Source: Inia geoffrensis
Lineage: Eukaryota; Chordata; Mammalia; Artiodactyla; Iniidae
Direction of reading: 5' to 3'
Length of the DNA stretch: 64,000 bases
Assembly (NCBI GenBank): GCA_036417435.1
Contig: CM070902.1
Location: 135,893,886-135,957,885, forward strand
Positions 8,781-21,654 of this stretch are shown here, in pieces. The position numbers and the translations under genes are program-made. Every line of letters starts with the position of its first letter. Position 1 is the first letter of the stretch. Below the pieces are notes generated by a model that had not been told where the DNA came from, ran no database searches, and saw only the letters and a list, made by a program, of their open reading frames with translations.

Positions 8781-11700
8781 CTAGGTTCCACATATATGCA
8801 TTAATATATGATATTTGTTTTTCTCTTTCTGACATACTTCACTCTGTATGACAGCTTCCAGATCCATCCACGACTCCACAAATGACCCAATTTCTTTCCT
8901 TCTTATAGCAGAGTAACATTCCATTGTATATATGTACCACATCTTCTTTATTCATTCGTCAGTTGATGGGCATTTAGGTTGCTTCCATGACCTGGCTATT
9001 GTAAATAGTGCTGCAATGAACACTGGGGTGCATGTGTCTTTTTGAATTGTGGTTTTCTCTGAGTATGTGCCCAGTAGTGGGATTGCTGAATCATATGATA
9101 ATTCTATTTTTAGTTTTTTAAGGAATCTCCATACTGTTCTCCATAGTGGCTGTATCAATTTACATTCCCACCAACAGTGCAAGAGGGTCCCCTTTTCTCC
9201 ACACCCTCTCCATCATTTGTTGTTTGTAGATTTTCTGATGGTGCCCATTCTAAGTGGTGTGAGGTGATACCTCATTGTAGTTTTGATTTCCATATCTCTA
9301 ATAATTAGTGATGTTGAGCAGCTTTTCATGTGCTTCTTGGTCATCTGTATGTCTTCTTTGGAGAAATGTCTATTTAGGTCTTCTGCCCATTTTTGGATTG
9401 GGTTGTTTGTTTCTTTAATATTGAGCTGCATGAGCTTTTTATATATTTTGGAGATTAGTCCTTTGTCCGTTGATTCGTTTGTGAATATTTTCTCCCATTC
9501 TGAGGGTTGTCTTTTCATCTTGTTTATGGTTTCCTTTCCTGTGCAAAAGCTTTGAAGTTTCATTAGGCCCCATTTGTTTATTTTTGTTTTTATTTCCATT
9601 ACTCTATGAGGTGGATCAAAAAAGATCTTGCTGTGACTTATGGCAAAGAGTGTTCTTCCTATGTTTTCCTCTAAGAGTTTTATAGTGTCTGGTCTTACAT
9701 TTAGATCTCAAATCCATTTTGAGTTTATTTTTGTGTATGGTGTTAGGGAGTGTTCTAATTTCATTCTTTTACATGTAGCTGTCCAGTTTTCCCAGCACCA
9801 CTTATTGGAGAGACTGTCTTTTGTCCATTGTATATCCTTGCTTCCTTTGCCATAGATTAGTTGACCATAGATGCATGGATTTATCTCTGGGCTTTCTAAC
9901 TTGTTCCATTGATCTATATTTCTGCTTTTGTGCCAGTACCATACTGTCTTGATTACTGTAGCTTTGTATTATAGTGTGAAGTCAGGGAGTCTGATTCTTC
10001 CAGCTCCATTTTTTCCCTCAAGACTGCTTTGGCTATTCAGGGTCTTTTGTGTCTCCATAAAAATGTTAAGATTTTTTGTTCTAGTTCGGTAAAAAATGCC
10101 ATTGGTAATTTGATAGGGATTTCATTGCATCTGTAGATTGCTTTGGGTGGTATAGTTATTTACAAAATATTGATTCTCCCAATTGAAGAACATGGTATAT
10201 CTCTCCATCTGTTGGTATCATCCTGAATTTCTTTCATCAGTGTCTTATAGTTTTCTGCATACAGGTCTTAGGTCTCCCGAGATAGGTTTATTCCTAGGTA
10301 TTTTATTCTTTTGTTGCAATGGGAAGTGGGAGTGTTTCCTTAATTTCTCTTTCTGATTTTTCATCTTTAGTGCGTAGGAATGCAAGAGATTTCTGTGCAT
10401 TACTTTTGAATCCTGCAAATTTACCAAATTCATTGATTACCTTTAGTGGTTTTCTGGTGGCATCTTTATGATTCTCTATGTATAGTATCATGTCACCTGC
10501 CAAAGAGTGACAGTTTTTTCTTCTTTTCCAATTTGTATTACTTTTATTTCTTTTTCTTCTCTGATTGTCATGGCTAGGACTTCCAAAACTATGTTGAATA
10601 ACAGTGGTGAGAGTGGACCCACTCGCCTTGTTCCTGATCTTAGAGGAAATGCTTTCAGTTTTTCACCATTGAGAATGATGGTTGCTGTGGGTTTGTTGTA
10701 TATGGCCTTTATTATGTTGAGGTAGGTTTCCTCTATGACCACTATCTGGAGAGTTTTTATCATAAATGGGTGTTAAATTTTGTCAAAAGCTTTTTCTGCA
10801 TCTATTGAAATGATCATATGGTTTTTATTCTTCAATTTGCTAATATGGTGTATCACATTGATTGATTTGCATATATTGAAGAATCCTTACATCCTTGGGA
10901 TGAATCCCACTTGATCATGTGTATGATCCTTTTAATGTGTTTTTGGATTCTGTTTGCTAGTATTTTGTTGAGGATTTTTGCATCTCTATTCATCAGTGAT
11001 ATTGGTCTGTAATTTCCTTTTTTTGTAGTATCTTTGTCTGGTTTTTGTCTCAGGGTGATGGTGGTCTCATAGAATGAGTTTGGGAGTGTTCCTTTCTCTG
11101 CAATTTTTTTGGAAGAGTTTGAGAAGGATGGGTGTTAGCTCTTCTCTAAATGTTTGATAGAATTCACCTGTGAAGCTATCTGGTCCTGGACTTTTGATTG
11201 TTGGAATATTTTTAATCACAGTTTCAATTTCATTACTTTTGATTGGTCTGTTCATATTTTCTATTTCTTCCTGATTCAGTCTTGGCAGGTTGTGCATTTC
11301 TAAGAATTTGTCCATTTCTTCCAGGTTTTCCATTTTAATGGCATAGAGTTGCTTGTAGTAGTCTCCTAGGATCCTTTGTATTTCTGTGGTGTCTGTTGTA
11401 ACTTCTCCTTTTTCAGGTCTAATTTTATTGATTTGAGTTTTCTCCCACTTTTTCTTGATGAGTCTGGCAATAGGTTTATCAATTTTGTTTACCTTCTCAA
11501 AGAATCAGCTTTTAGTTTTATTAATCTTTGCTATTGTTTTCTTTGTTTCTATTTCATTTATTTCTGCTCTGATCTTTATGATTTCTTTCCTTCTGCTAAC
11601 TTTGAGGGTTTTTTGTTGTTCTTCCTCCAGTTCCTTTAGGTGTAATGTTAGGCAGTTTTTTTGAGACATTTTTTCTTGTTTCTTGAGGTAGGCTTGTATA

Positions 11701-12599
11701 GCTATAAACTTCCCTCTTAGAACTGCTTTTGCTGCATCCCATAGGTTTTGGATTGTCGTGTTTTCATTGTCATTTGTCTCTAGGTATTTTTTGATTTCCT
11801 CTATAATTTCTTCAGTGATATCTTATTTATTTATTAATGTATTGTTTAGCCTCCATGTGTTTGTTTTTTTTATGTTTTTTTCCCTGTAATTCATTTCTTA
11901 TCTCGTAGAGTTGTGGCCAGAAAAGATTCTTGATATGATTTCAATTTTCTTTAATTTACTGAGGCTTTATTTGTGACCCAAGATGTGATCCAACCTGGAG
12001 AATGTTCCATGCTCACTTGAGAAGAAAGTGTAATCTGCTGTTTTTGGATGGAATGTCCTGTAAGTATCAATTAAATCTATTTGGTCTATTGTGTCATTTA
12101 AAGCTTCTGTTTCCTTATTTATTTTCATTTTGGATGATCTGACCATTGGTGTAAGTGAGGTGATAAAGTCCCCCACTATTATTGTGTTACTGTCGATTTC
12201 CTCTTTTATAGCTGATAGCAGTTGCCTTATGTATTGAGGTGCTCCTATGTTGGGTGCATATATATTTATAATTGTTATGTGTTCTTCTTGGATTGATCCC
12301 TTGATCATTATGTAGCAGCCTTCCTTGTCTCTTGTAACATTCTTTATTTTAAAGTCTATTTTATCTGATAGGAGTATTGCTACTCCAGCTTTCTTTTGAT
12401 TTCCATTTGCATGGAATATCTTTTTTCATCCCCTCAGTTTCAGTGTGTATGTGTCCCTAGGTGTGATGTGGGTCTTTTGTAGACAGCATATAGATGGGTC
12501 TTGTTTTTGTATCCATTCAGCCAGCCTGTGTGTTTTGGTTGGAGCCTTTAATCCATTCATGTTTAAGGTAATTATCGATATGTATGTTCCTATGACCAT
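8781..12599 (-). pseudogene. L1 ORF2 (endonuclease and reverse transcriptase), broken
   Basis: The frame opens at the ATG at 12599 (MVIGTYISIITLNMNGLK). Readable blocks are the endonuclease (IINIYAPNIGAPQYIRQLLS near 12260, SSEHGTFSRLDHILGHK near 12020), the pre-RT region ([20 protein letters not shown] near 11200), RT ([20 protein letters not shown] near 10590) and the C-terminus ([20 protein letters not shown] near 8980). It stops at 8781. ORF2p normally nicks DNA and primes reverse transcription of L1 RNA. The blocks lie in different frames, so the gene is dead. RT box 5 (FADD) is also decayed near 10500. Confidence 0.9.
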
Positions 12600-12639
12600 T
12601 TTCTTAATTGTTTTGGGTTTGTTTTTGTAGGTTCTTTTC

Positions 12640-13554
12640 TCTTCTTGTGTTTCCCACTTAGAGAAATTCCTTTAGCATTTGTTGTACAGCTGGTTTGGTG
12701 GTGTTGAATTCGCTTAGCTTTTACTTGTTTGTAAAGCTTTTGATTTCTCCATCCAATCTGAGTGAGAACCTTGCCGGGTAGAGTAATCTTGGTTGTAGTT
12801 CTTCCCTTTCATCACTTTAAGTATATCATGCCACTCCCTTCTGGTTTGTAGAGTTTCTGCTGAGAAGTCAGCTGTTACCTTATGGGAGTTCCCTTGTATG
12901 TTATTTGTCATTTTTCCCTTGCTGCTTTCAATAATTTTTCTTTGTCTTTGATTTTTTCCAATTTGATTACTATGTGTCTTGGCATGTTTCTCCTTGGGTT
13001 TATCCTGTATGGGACTCTCTGTGCTTCCTGGACTTGGGTGGCTATTTCTTTTCCCACATTAGGGGAGTTTTTGAGTATAATCCCTTCAAAAATTTTCTCA
13101 GGTCCTTTCTCTCTCTTCTCATTCTGGGACCCCTATAATGCGAATGTTGGTGCAGTTATTGTTGTCCCAGTGGTCTCTTAGGCTGTCTTCATTTCTTTTC
13201 ATTCTTTTTTCTTTATTCTGCTCTGCAGCAGTGAATTCCACCATTCTGCCTTCCAGGTCACTTATCCGATTTTCTGCCTCAGTTATTCTGTCATTGATTC
13301 CTTCTAGTGTAGTTTTCATTTCAGTTATTGTATTGTTTATCTTTGTTTGTTCTTTAACTCTTCTAAGTTTTTGTTAATCATTTCTTGCATCTTCTCAATC
13401 TTTGTCTCCATTCTTTTTCTGAGGTACTAGATCATCTTCACTATCATTATTCTGAATTCTTTTTTGGAAGGTTGCCTATGTCCACTTCATTTAGTTGTTT
13501 GTCTGGGGTTTTATCTTGTTCCTTCATCTGGTACATAGCCCTCTGCCTTTTCAT
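12640..13554 (-). pseudogene. L1 ORF1, broken
   Basis: The minus-strand frame begins at the ATG at 13554 with the same MKRQRAMYQMKEQ-like start as the 44.65-kb copy. It includes the core TLEGINDRITEAENRISDLE and RDHWDNNNCTNIRIIGVPE (13319-13119) and the later block TADFSAETLQTRREWHDILK (about 12870-12810). Frameshifts separate the blocks. ORF1p is the RNA-binding partner of ORF2p. Confidence 0.85.
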
Positions 13555-13625
13555 CTTGTCTATCTTTCTGTGGATGTGGTTTTTGTTCCACAGGCTGCAG
13601 GATTGTAGTTCTTCTTGCTTCTCAT

Positions 13626-14790
13626 TAAAGTCTTTTTAGTGATTGGTGCCAGAACAATTAGATAAAGATATGAAAAATAAATAAATCCAAACCCAAAATT
13701 AATTGAGATGAATCATGGATGTGAAAGCTAAAACTGTAAAGCTTCTGGGAAAACAGAATATCTTTCTGGCCTTGGGGTAAGCAAATATTTCTCAGAGAGG
13801 ACACAAAAAATACTAATGTTAAAAGAAAAAATGATCAATTGAATTTGACCAAAATTAAAAACTTTTATCACTTCCTGGGAAAAATCATTTGAGATACATG
13901 TATTTAGGAGAATATATCAAATTTATATTCAGTATATATCCAGAATTTATAGGGATCCACAATTCAATAAAAAACAAAAATATACAATTTTAAAAAATGT
14001 ACAGTAAACATGAATAAAGAATATACTTTTCCAAAGAAGATATATGAATGATGAATAGGTGTGATCAACATCATTAATCGTCAGATAAATGCAAATCCAA
14101 AGCACTATGGAATTTCCACTACAATGTAAAATATTTAAACATCTGACAACTCCAAATGTTGCAAAAGTATGGAATAACTGGATCTCTCATATTTTTCAAG
14201 TGAGAGTGTAACCCCCATTTGAAAAATGCTTTGGCAGTTTCTTATATAAAGTTCACTATATATATATTCCATGACCTAGTAATTCTGCTGCTTGTATTTT
14301 CCTCAGGAACATAAAAGTATATGTGAACGAAAAGACTTAGGAAAGAAAATTTATAGCAGATTTAGTCATAACAGCCAAAACCCTGAAATAACCCAAATGT
14401 CTATCAAGAGGAGAATGGATAAATAAATTGTAGTGTACTCACAAAATTGAACATGACCCAGTAATAAAGTAAAAATGAATGAATGTACAACAAATGGATG
14501 AATCTCCAAAGCATTATATTATGTAAAATAAGTGAGATATAAGCAATACATAGTCTATGTTTCCATTTGTATGAAATTGAAGAATAGACAAAATTAATCT
14601 ATGGCTTGCTATTGGAATAGGGTGGAGGTGATTGGAAATGAACATGAAGGATCTTTATGAAGTGATGAGAATCATCTATATCTTGATTGAGGTAAGTGGT
14701 TATATATGTGTATACACTTGTCATAATGCATGGAATTATGTACCTAAATCTGTGCCTTTAACTGTAAATTTTACTTTAATTAAAATATAA
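13626..14790 (+). mobile_element. Old L1 3' part, resuming after the nested L1
   Basis: The sequence continues the ORF2 C-terminus (AAAGCTTCTGGGAAAACAGA, AAAATTAAAAACTTTTATCA) and the L1M-like 3' region. It ends near TTACTTTAATTAAAATATAA at about 14790. It is AT-rich and full of stops. Together with 7055-8550 it reconstructs one ancient plus-strand L1 split by the younger insertion. Confidence 0.8.
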
Positions 14791-17700
14791 AATGGTAGGG
14801 GATTGACTGAGTGTTGGGGCTGGCTGAAATTTCAGCAGTGCTGCAGAAATTCAGTTAATCTTCCAGTGAATTGGTACCAATTTGATGTACACAATGAAGG
14901 AAAACAGGAAACTACTGGGTGTCTTCTGCCCCTTTTCTTTAGAATGTTTTGTCTGCTCTTTCCTCTCCATGTCTCCCTCTCTCCACAGAGAGTACTGTCT
15001 CTCATACCCCTCATCCCAAATAAGGTGAAAAGCAGGAAGTAATTATCACAAGAATTTTCTATTTTAAGGTTCAGTAAACTTATGTAATTATGTGTTGAAT
15101 GAATGAACTCCCAGCTATTAAAAAAAAACCTGATAATTAAAATGTTTTCTTCTAGAGAGTTATGAGAGCTTGCAGATAATTTTAACTAAAAGGGTTGAGT
15201 GTTGCTGTCATGAGTATATGCAGTTTACATAAGGAGATGCTTATCTAAGATTTTCCACCTTTGTCCAGGACCCTTCACTTAGCATTGCTCTCCACAGTGG
15301 TTCAGCTATTACTTTGCTCCTGCCTCCCTCTTATCTCACAGTTTCTGCTTCCTGGTTTGGTCCAGGCCCTGTTCAGATGTTGACGCTTAGTTCCATGACC
15401 CCCTTAAGACTGTTCCCTTGAAATTGGCTGTTGCTCTGGACTCTCCAGCTTTAAGTGTTGCCTGATGCAGATTCACCCACTGGTCTTCCCAGCATTATGG
15501 AGTATATTACATGCTCCTGGAACCCTGCCCACCTCACTTGTCCTTCCAGCCAATCTCTGTCAGTAGAAAACAGAACTGGAGAGGAGGACAACAGGAGAAA
15601 ACTCATGAGAGGGACTTACACTTGGGAATAACAGAAGATATTGTAAAGAACACTATTAATTGTTGAACAACATGAGTTTTCTTCAAGGACGACATAACTC
15701 TGTTGTACAGCCATACCTGTAAAAATGTGCTGGTGGGCAAAGTGTAATCAGTAAGAGATGGTGAATAATCTCTCAGTAAAAGTGATTAGCACTAATAGCA
15801 AAACTGCTCAAGGTATATGCTCAACTACGTTTTTGCATAGCACCACATCACAATATCAAAATTTCCAAAATTCCATTAGTATACTTTAAATTATATCCAC
15901 TAGGAGAAAAAAAAGCTGCTGGGGCCTGTATTTTAATGAATACTCATGACTATAATCATCTGTTTCATGTTGTCTTGGAATGTAATGACAGTTATAAGTA
16001 ATTCTCATGAGGTCCTCCTAGGTAAGGAATGCCTACATCTAATTTTAGACTTTTAAGCTAAACATCAGAAAGTAAATGTAAAACCCTTATAATGGAGACA
16101 AACCAGGTTTGTATATCTCCTGTGGAGCTTTAGACGTCATAAGCTATTAAGTGTACTTTATCTGTCCATTTGTGAGGCTTTTTGTGCCTTTGATAAAAGC
16201 TGTTTATATGGAGTGGTCCTTGTAGTAGTAAGTAGGAAGATTTTACTTCCAGTAAATTATTTTTCCTGGAACAAAAAGGCAGAAGAAATCCTTCAGTGTC
16301 AAACCTCTCTGATTATTACTTCAGTGAATCTAAAATTACATTATCTCTGTTCCCCTAGACCCTGTTGTTACATCCCTCAATATGGTCAAGTCTGATGGGA
16401 TCCAGATATAATTGTAGATCTATTTTGAGTGATGGTATTTGGCTCCAACTTAATATACACAGTGCACTCAGCAGTCCTGACTCTAAATACATCCACTGAA
16501 TCCACTTTTCTCTTCCCTTCAATTGCATTCTCAAAACAAGACTCCAATTTTCTTCTATCAGAGAACAGGAATAATTGCACAATAGATCTGTGTACTTAGA
16601 GGCTGATTGTAGCTTATTCTATCCTAATAGATGACATTTTTAAATGTGTTGGTGTTCAAAATGATAAGCACCAGTATGATATGTATCATCTTCGATTATC
16701 AACTGGTTGGTAACTCTCACCAAGGAGCTTTTATGCAGAACAGCTTATATCCAAATTATTTTTGTTCACATTCCAAAATGCATTCCCCCACTGTCTTCAC
16801 CCTGTCCTACCCACAGGCCACTGGTAAATACTTTCACAGGGCCCTGGTGGGAATCGTGTGTCATATGGAAAAAGGTTAATAACCACTGTTACATAGTTGG
16901 ATGGTTTATACACAGGCAATATACAATATTGAATGATAGTATACATCAACATGATTTTGTTTGTAATTAAATGTGTGTATTTGTGCATATATACATATCT
17001 GTACTTTTTTTTTTTACAATGTGTGTTACTTTCCTATAAGAAGGGCAAAAAACAAATTTAAAATCTTCAATTGTTTTTCTTTATTTCTTTTGAAGATAAT
17101 GCAGCATGTTTAAATTTTAATGTGATAACTCACACCTGTAACATATGTGGTGTTTTGCAAGTAATTTGTTAAAGTGTTTAAACTTGGTAATGATTTTTTT
17201 ATAAAGGAGAGTAGATTCAGGGTTAGTCATTTCTGTTTACTTCTATTCACTTACACATTCACAAATTAAAAAGAAAGAGTTGGAGTTACAGATAACATGT
17301 GAATGTCATAACTCGCAGTCTTTCCTATAAACTCTTCCATACCCAGGAAAACTTGTAAAGTATATGGACATCTGACCACTGTACCAAGGCAGAAAAAGGT
17401 CAGTGATCTAACAGACAGATGTCTTTTATAAATCTTCACAAATCAACCCTTAGTAACCCTTTGTTAAATAAAATTCCTACCTTTGTTTAATGTCATAAGA
17501 CATAATCATGAAGATGTTTGTATTCTCCACTGTTTTTGTGTTTCTTTAGGCTTTGTTTTCTTAAGGAAAAGTAAACTCTTTATCTTTTGTTGCCTTATAA
17601 TTTAATATTTCATATCATGAACTTGAAAATTTTAAAATTATTTTCTCCCTGAAACATCATTTCCTTTGATCATCCTAGGAAGCTAACTCAGAATGTATAT

Positions 17701-18744
17701 CCTTGTGTGGTTTTTAGGTTGTTGTTTTTAAAGTCTTGGTATAAACCTTTCTTCCTCCTTTCCAAAATGGTCTTTACTGGTACTTTACTCCTTAGTCCAC
17801 CTGTACTAATAGGCCAGTTTTAAAGAGTATCTTTAACACATTGGCCTGGATAAGAGAAAAAAGGCATAGTTAACTTGCATCACTGCAACTCTGAAGAACC
17901 CAGAGGTACAGAGAAGGAGAGAATGTGGTTGCAACTAGAAATTGCACCATTTGGGCAGTTCTCAAGATTGCCAGATTGTTGGACAGCAATAAAGCACCAT
18001 ATTCTCCATTCAAAGCTCTCGCCTCTATTTTAGGGTCTGGAAACCTAAGAACTACATTTCCCCAAATCCCTTCCAGCAAGGCTTGAGTTATATTTCACAA
18101 GTGAGAGATGCTCACATGAATTTTGGAAAGCAGAAGAGAAACAAAAGGCATTACTGAGTCTATGGGAGGGATGAGCAGGAGAGTGGCTTTAGCAGGAGGC
18201 AATAACATTTTCACAGATAAATTTATGCTTATTCCTGTGTATTGTCCATATTGCTGCTGTAGGTATTCGTTGTGGTTTCCTGCAATTTTGCACTTCCTTG
18301 TTTCCTCAGTGTCAGTGGAGGGTTTTCCTAACTTTCACTTTTCCAGTTCCTCCAATGGTTTTGCAAGATTTTAATTTCCTGTATTAAATGACTTTTTACT
18401 GGAAATACCTGTGATCGCTTCTCCTTAGCTATCTGAATCATGACTAATAGACTTCATTGGCTGCTACATGCTTCCCTTGTACAAGGTTCTAGATAATTCT
18501 GAGTGAGCCATAAGTGGAATCTATAGAGCTCCTTCAACTATGCCAATGTCTATCTTTAATGGCCTTCAAAAAAATAAAGCCAATCTAATATTGAACAAAT
18601 ATGCATCTTTACAGGATTCCAGCATAGCTAAAACCTTACTTTTCTACAAGTTGTATGATAAAGATGGTTTCCTATCGTGTAGCTTATCATTTACATCCCT
18701 ATGGATGTATCTTCAAATCTGCTTTAATATTTACTTGACTCATC
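14791..18744. other. No gene seen; mostly unique or ancient sequence
   Basis: No long open frame, splice-flanked exon or RNA gene is recognised. Around 18000-18440 there is a sequence with the flavour of an ancient interspersed repeat (AACTACATTTCCCCAAATCC near its start), which I cannot assign to a family. The rest is AT-rich and unremarkable, with a poly-T run near 17006. Confidence 0.5.
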
Positions 18745-19560
18745 AATTCAATTTCCTTGATGGATATTTACTGAGCACTTAGTTGGTGCCAGGAACTGCA
18801 AGTGCCTGTGATAACACAATGATTAAAACAGTCCTGGTCCCCTGCCTTCATATGCTCCATATGTAGCAAAGATTGGAAAAAGAAAGAATCTGCAAGGGGT
18901 AAAACATATAAGTACAACGAGGTACTATACATCCTTCCAAGTCATAGAAAGATTTTGGCATAAGAATGATGAGGGGAAAAGTGATTTGATAAAATTTGAG
19001 TTTTTTAAAAAATCACTTGGCTAGTGGGCAAAGTTGGATTGGATAGGAAAATGTGAGATATAGAAAGAAAAATTAGGAAGTTGCTACATTAAACCAGATG
19101 AGAGATATAGGGGTCTAGGGAGATAATCACAGCCTGAACTATGGTGGGGAGCACAGGGATGGAGAAAAGTGAATTGATTCAAGAAACATCTAGTAATTAG
19201 CACAAAATGTGAGAATTAATTGAACATGTGTTATAAAGAGACAGAAGAGACAAGAGTGACTCCAAAGTGCTTACTCTTTTGGGAACTGGGTGGATAACAG
19301 TGTCATGACTGGGACAGGCAATACAGGAAAACAAAGTGGAGGTGGGGTGGGGTGTGGATCAAAATGGCAGGTTCTGACTTAGACACATGGGGTTTGATCT
19401 GCTGGTGAGAAACTATGTGGGCACGTCAAGTGGGCTGATAGAGGTTTGACGTCCAGAAGAAAGGTCAGGTCTGAAAATAGAAGTATATTCAGGCATTGTC
19501 AGAATATGGTTTATATCTGCAGCCACAGGAATGAGTCCATTGACTCAAGTTCATGTACAG
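18745..19560 (+). repeat. Ancient high-copy mammalian repeat, family not assigned
   Basis: The order of segments matches a repeat commonly seen in mammals. It starts with a TATTTACTGAGCACTTAGTT-like head (the usual ttattgagcacctactatg motif), then AAAATCACTTGGCTAGTG, a GGTCTAGGGAGATAATCAC block, and TGACTCCAAAGTGCTTAC. Divergence from the remembered consensus is high. I do not name the family. Confidence 0.5.
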
Positions 19561-19689
19561 ACTGGAGAGAGCACTAGACTAACTGTACAGGAGCCACCAT
19601 GATTTCCCTTTCTTTAGTTGTGTCAAAGTCTATCTCATCTTGGACAGGAACTCTGACATAAATTAACACACATTTCTCCAATTTCCTAA

Positions 19690-21654
19690 ATTCTTTTTAT
19701 TTCAACAGACAAAATCACTACATAAAAGACATTTTATTAATGAGTTAACATAATTAATTAGATCACAAATATTAGTTGGATTCTAGTAATTTACTATGAC
19801 AACAGGTGATACAGTAGCATGCACATTTTCTACAGTGTAAGAATTCTCCAAGAGGAAAAAAAAAATCTTTGAGCACAATTATCTATTAGCATCTTTAGCA
19901 AAGTAACTGCTATTTAAAAGACAAAAAGCTTCTTCTGGGACAGTTATGCCACGTCCAAGAGGAAAATGAATTATTCAATTATATGTTACAGATATACATT
20001 TTTTGTCAACTTCTTATTCAGTCTTACACTTAATCTAACTTCCATTGTTTTCATTCTTTTTCAGTATTCCAAAAGTGCAGTCTACCTCAAGACCAGTCTT
20101 TTTCTAGCATGAAAATAATTCAGTAAGAGCCATAATATGAATTTTAAATGTATCCATAAAATAAGTTGCTCCTGTTCACAAAGTTAATGTTTATAACTAA
20201 ATGCAACAGTCATGTTGAATTTACTTAAAATTTAAGGAATCTATTCACAAATTCAGTCATACTTATAAAAAATATGATTACAATGAAACCTCATTAACAA
20301 CATTCAAAGAAGTACAGCTATTTTAATATCTCAATTATTTTTCATGAATGTAATAGGATTTTAAGCCTCTTTGGTTGTATAATACTGAAATAAAAATTGT
20401 ATTCACAAAATCATTAAAAGAAAAGTATTACAGCATCTATGTTCCACTATTTATAGGTAAAATTTTATTATGTATATATTCAGAAGTTATCCAAAAATAT
20501 AGCTAATCATTTTGAGAGGAGGATAACTTATGTTGAAACTGGTCCAAACTGAACATTTTTAAAGTGGAATGAATGTAATGTTTTTAATAGTTCTTACCAG
20601 ATGGGTTCCATTTTGATGAAATTACATTGTTTTATGAATCATGAATGGGTCCATGGAAGATGAATTTCAAAAGTAAATAATAATAACACTGCAGTAAACA
20701 CATTAGAGTATGTACCTGTGCAAAAACTGCTTACAAATAACCGCAAAATGTTACAAAATGCCACAAAACTATTTCCTAAACTGATTTAATTTTTAGTGAG
20801 GACAAACTCAGCTCCAACATAGGAAAAATATGTGTTCAAAAAGTTACAACAATTAGCAATGATTAAAAGTATTGTGTGGCATGCTTACTTGTTACTCAAA
20901 TAGTAACTATACAAAGCAGGGACAAGCTGAAATGAGAAGTTAAATGATGGTTTACATTTCTCTGAGAATTTCAGCCTTTGATTCTAAGTTGAAGAAACTT
21001 TTCGTTAAAGTGCATTTGGTTTTAAAAAACAATTGGCTAACTGGGTGGTAAAGATTTCCCCCATAATTTACCAAAACACTAATTACATAGAAAATTTCGG
21101 TTTATTTCCTTGAAGTCATTCAAATAGTTGGTAACATTTACCTGCAGTGTTCTCTGATGGTTTTAGTCCATAGGAAGAATAACAAAAAGGCAAAATACAA
21201 TAGAGAAGAGTCTGTGGCTTTCTAGGGAAATTGGTGTTGGCAGCCTTTTCATCAGATGAGGGGGGAGCAGTGAATTATACGTCATCCCCATTCTATGCCC
21301 TAATGTGATTTTAAAGTCAACTTTTTTACCCACGACCTCTTAGCAATGCTGATAACACCAACTCCTTGTTCACGTTTCCTTCACTCTGGGAAACAGTCAA
21401 AACCATTTCTCTCTGCTTTTATTCATAATTCAACCTACAATCTAAGCAACTGTAAGCAAACTTCTGTTGCCTTGTCTTTGAATTTGAGTGTTTTTACTAG
21501 ACTCTGACAACCAGTTTTCCATGAATTACACTGCAGATGCTTCCATTCAGATGCTTCCTTAAAATGGGAAATGAGGATGCACCTGCACACCCCACTCAAC
21601 CAGGTTTACAGCTCTGGTCAGAATTCATCCATATATTTTCACATGGCAGTTGCC
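19690..21654 (-). other. NPY2R: Putative NPY2R 3' UTR
   Basis: About 2 kb downstream of the stop codon is repeat-free, AT-rich and without competing exons. Minus-strand AATAAA hexamers occur at 21423-21418, 21106-21101, near 20468, at 19738-19733 and at 19701-19696. The terminal pair just before the ancient repeat is the natural end if the whole stretch is UTR; earlier hexamers could give shorter forms. The boundary is inference and needs transcript data. Confidence 0.45.
19733..19738 (-). terminator. NPY2R: Candidate NPY2R poly(A) signal
   Basis: AATAAA on the minus strand, about 1.9 kb after the NPY2R stop codon. A second AATAAA lies about 37 bases further downstream. Chosen because it lies at the end of the repeat-poor stretch; other hexamers upstream are equally canonical. 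Confidence 0.35.

Larger units (their letters stand above)
8551..13625 (-). mobile_element. 5.1-kb LINE-1, 5'-truncated, inserted in an older L1
   Basis: On the minus strand the element runs from a truncated 5' UTR (about 13625) through ORF1 (13554 to about 12640) and ORF2 (12599-8781) to a 3' UTR. It ends in a T-run on the plus strand at 8551-8560, which is the poly(A) tail. Order and spacing are those of a mammalian L1. ORF1 and ORF2 are split by stops and frameshifts. Its closest relative in the window is the full-length L1 at 39.7-45.5 kb, to which it is highly similar over its whole length. Confidence 0.93.
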
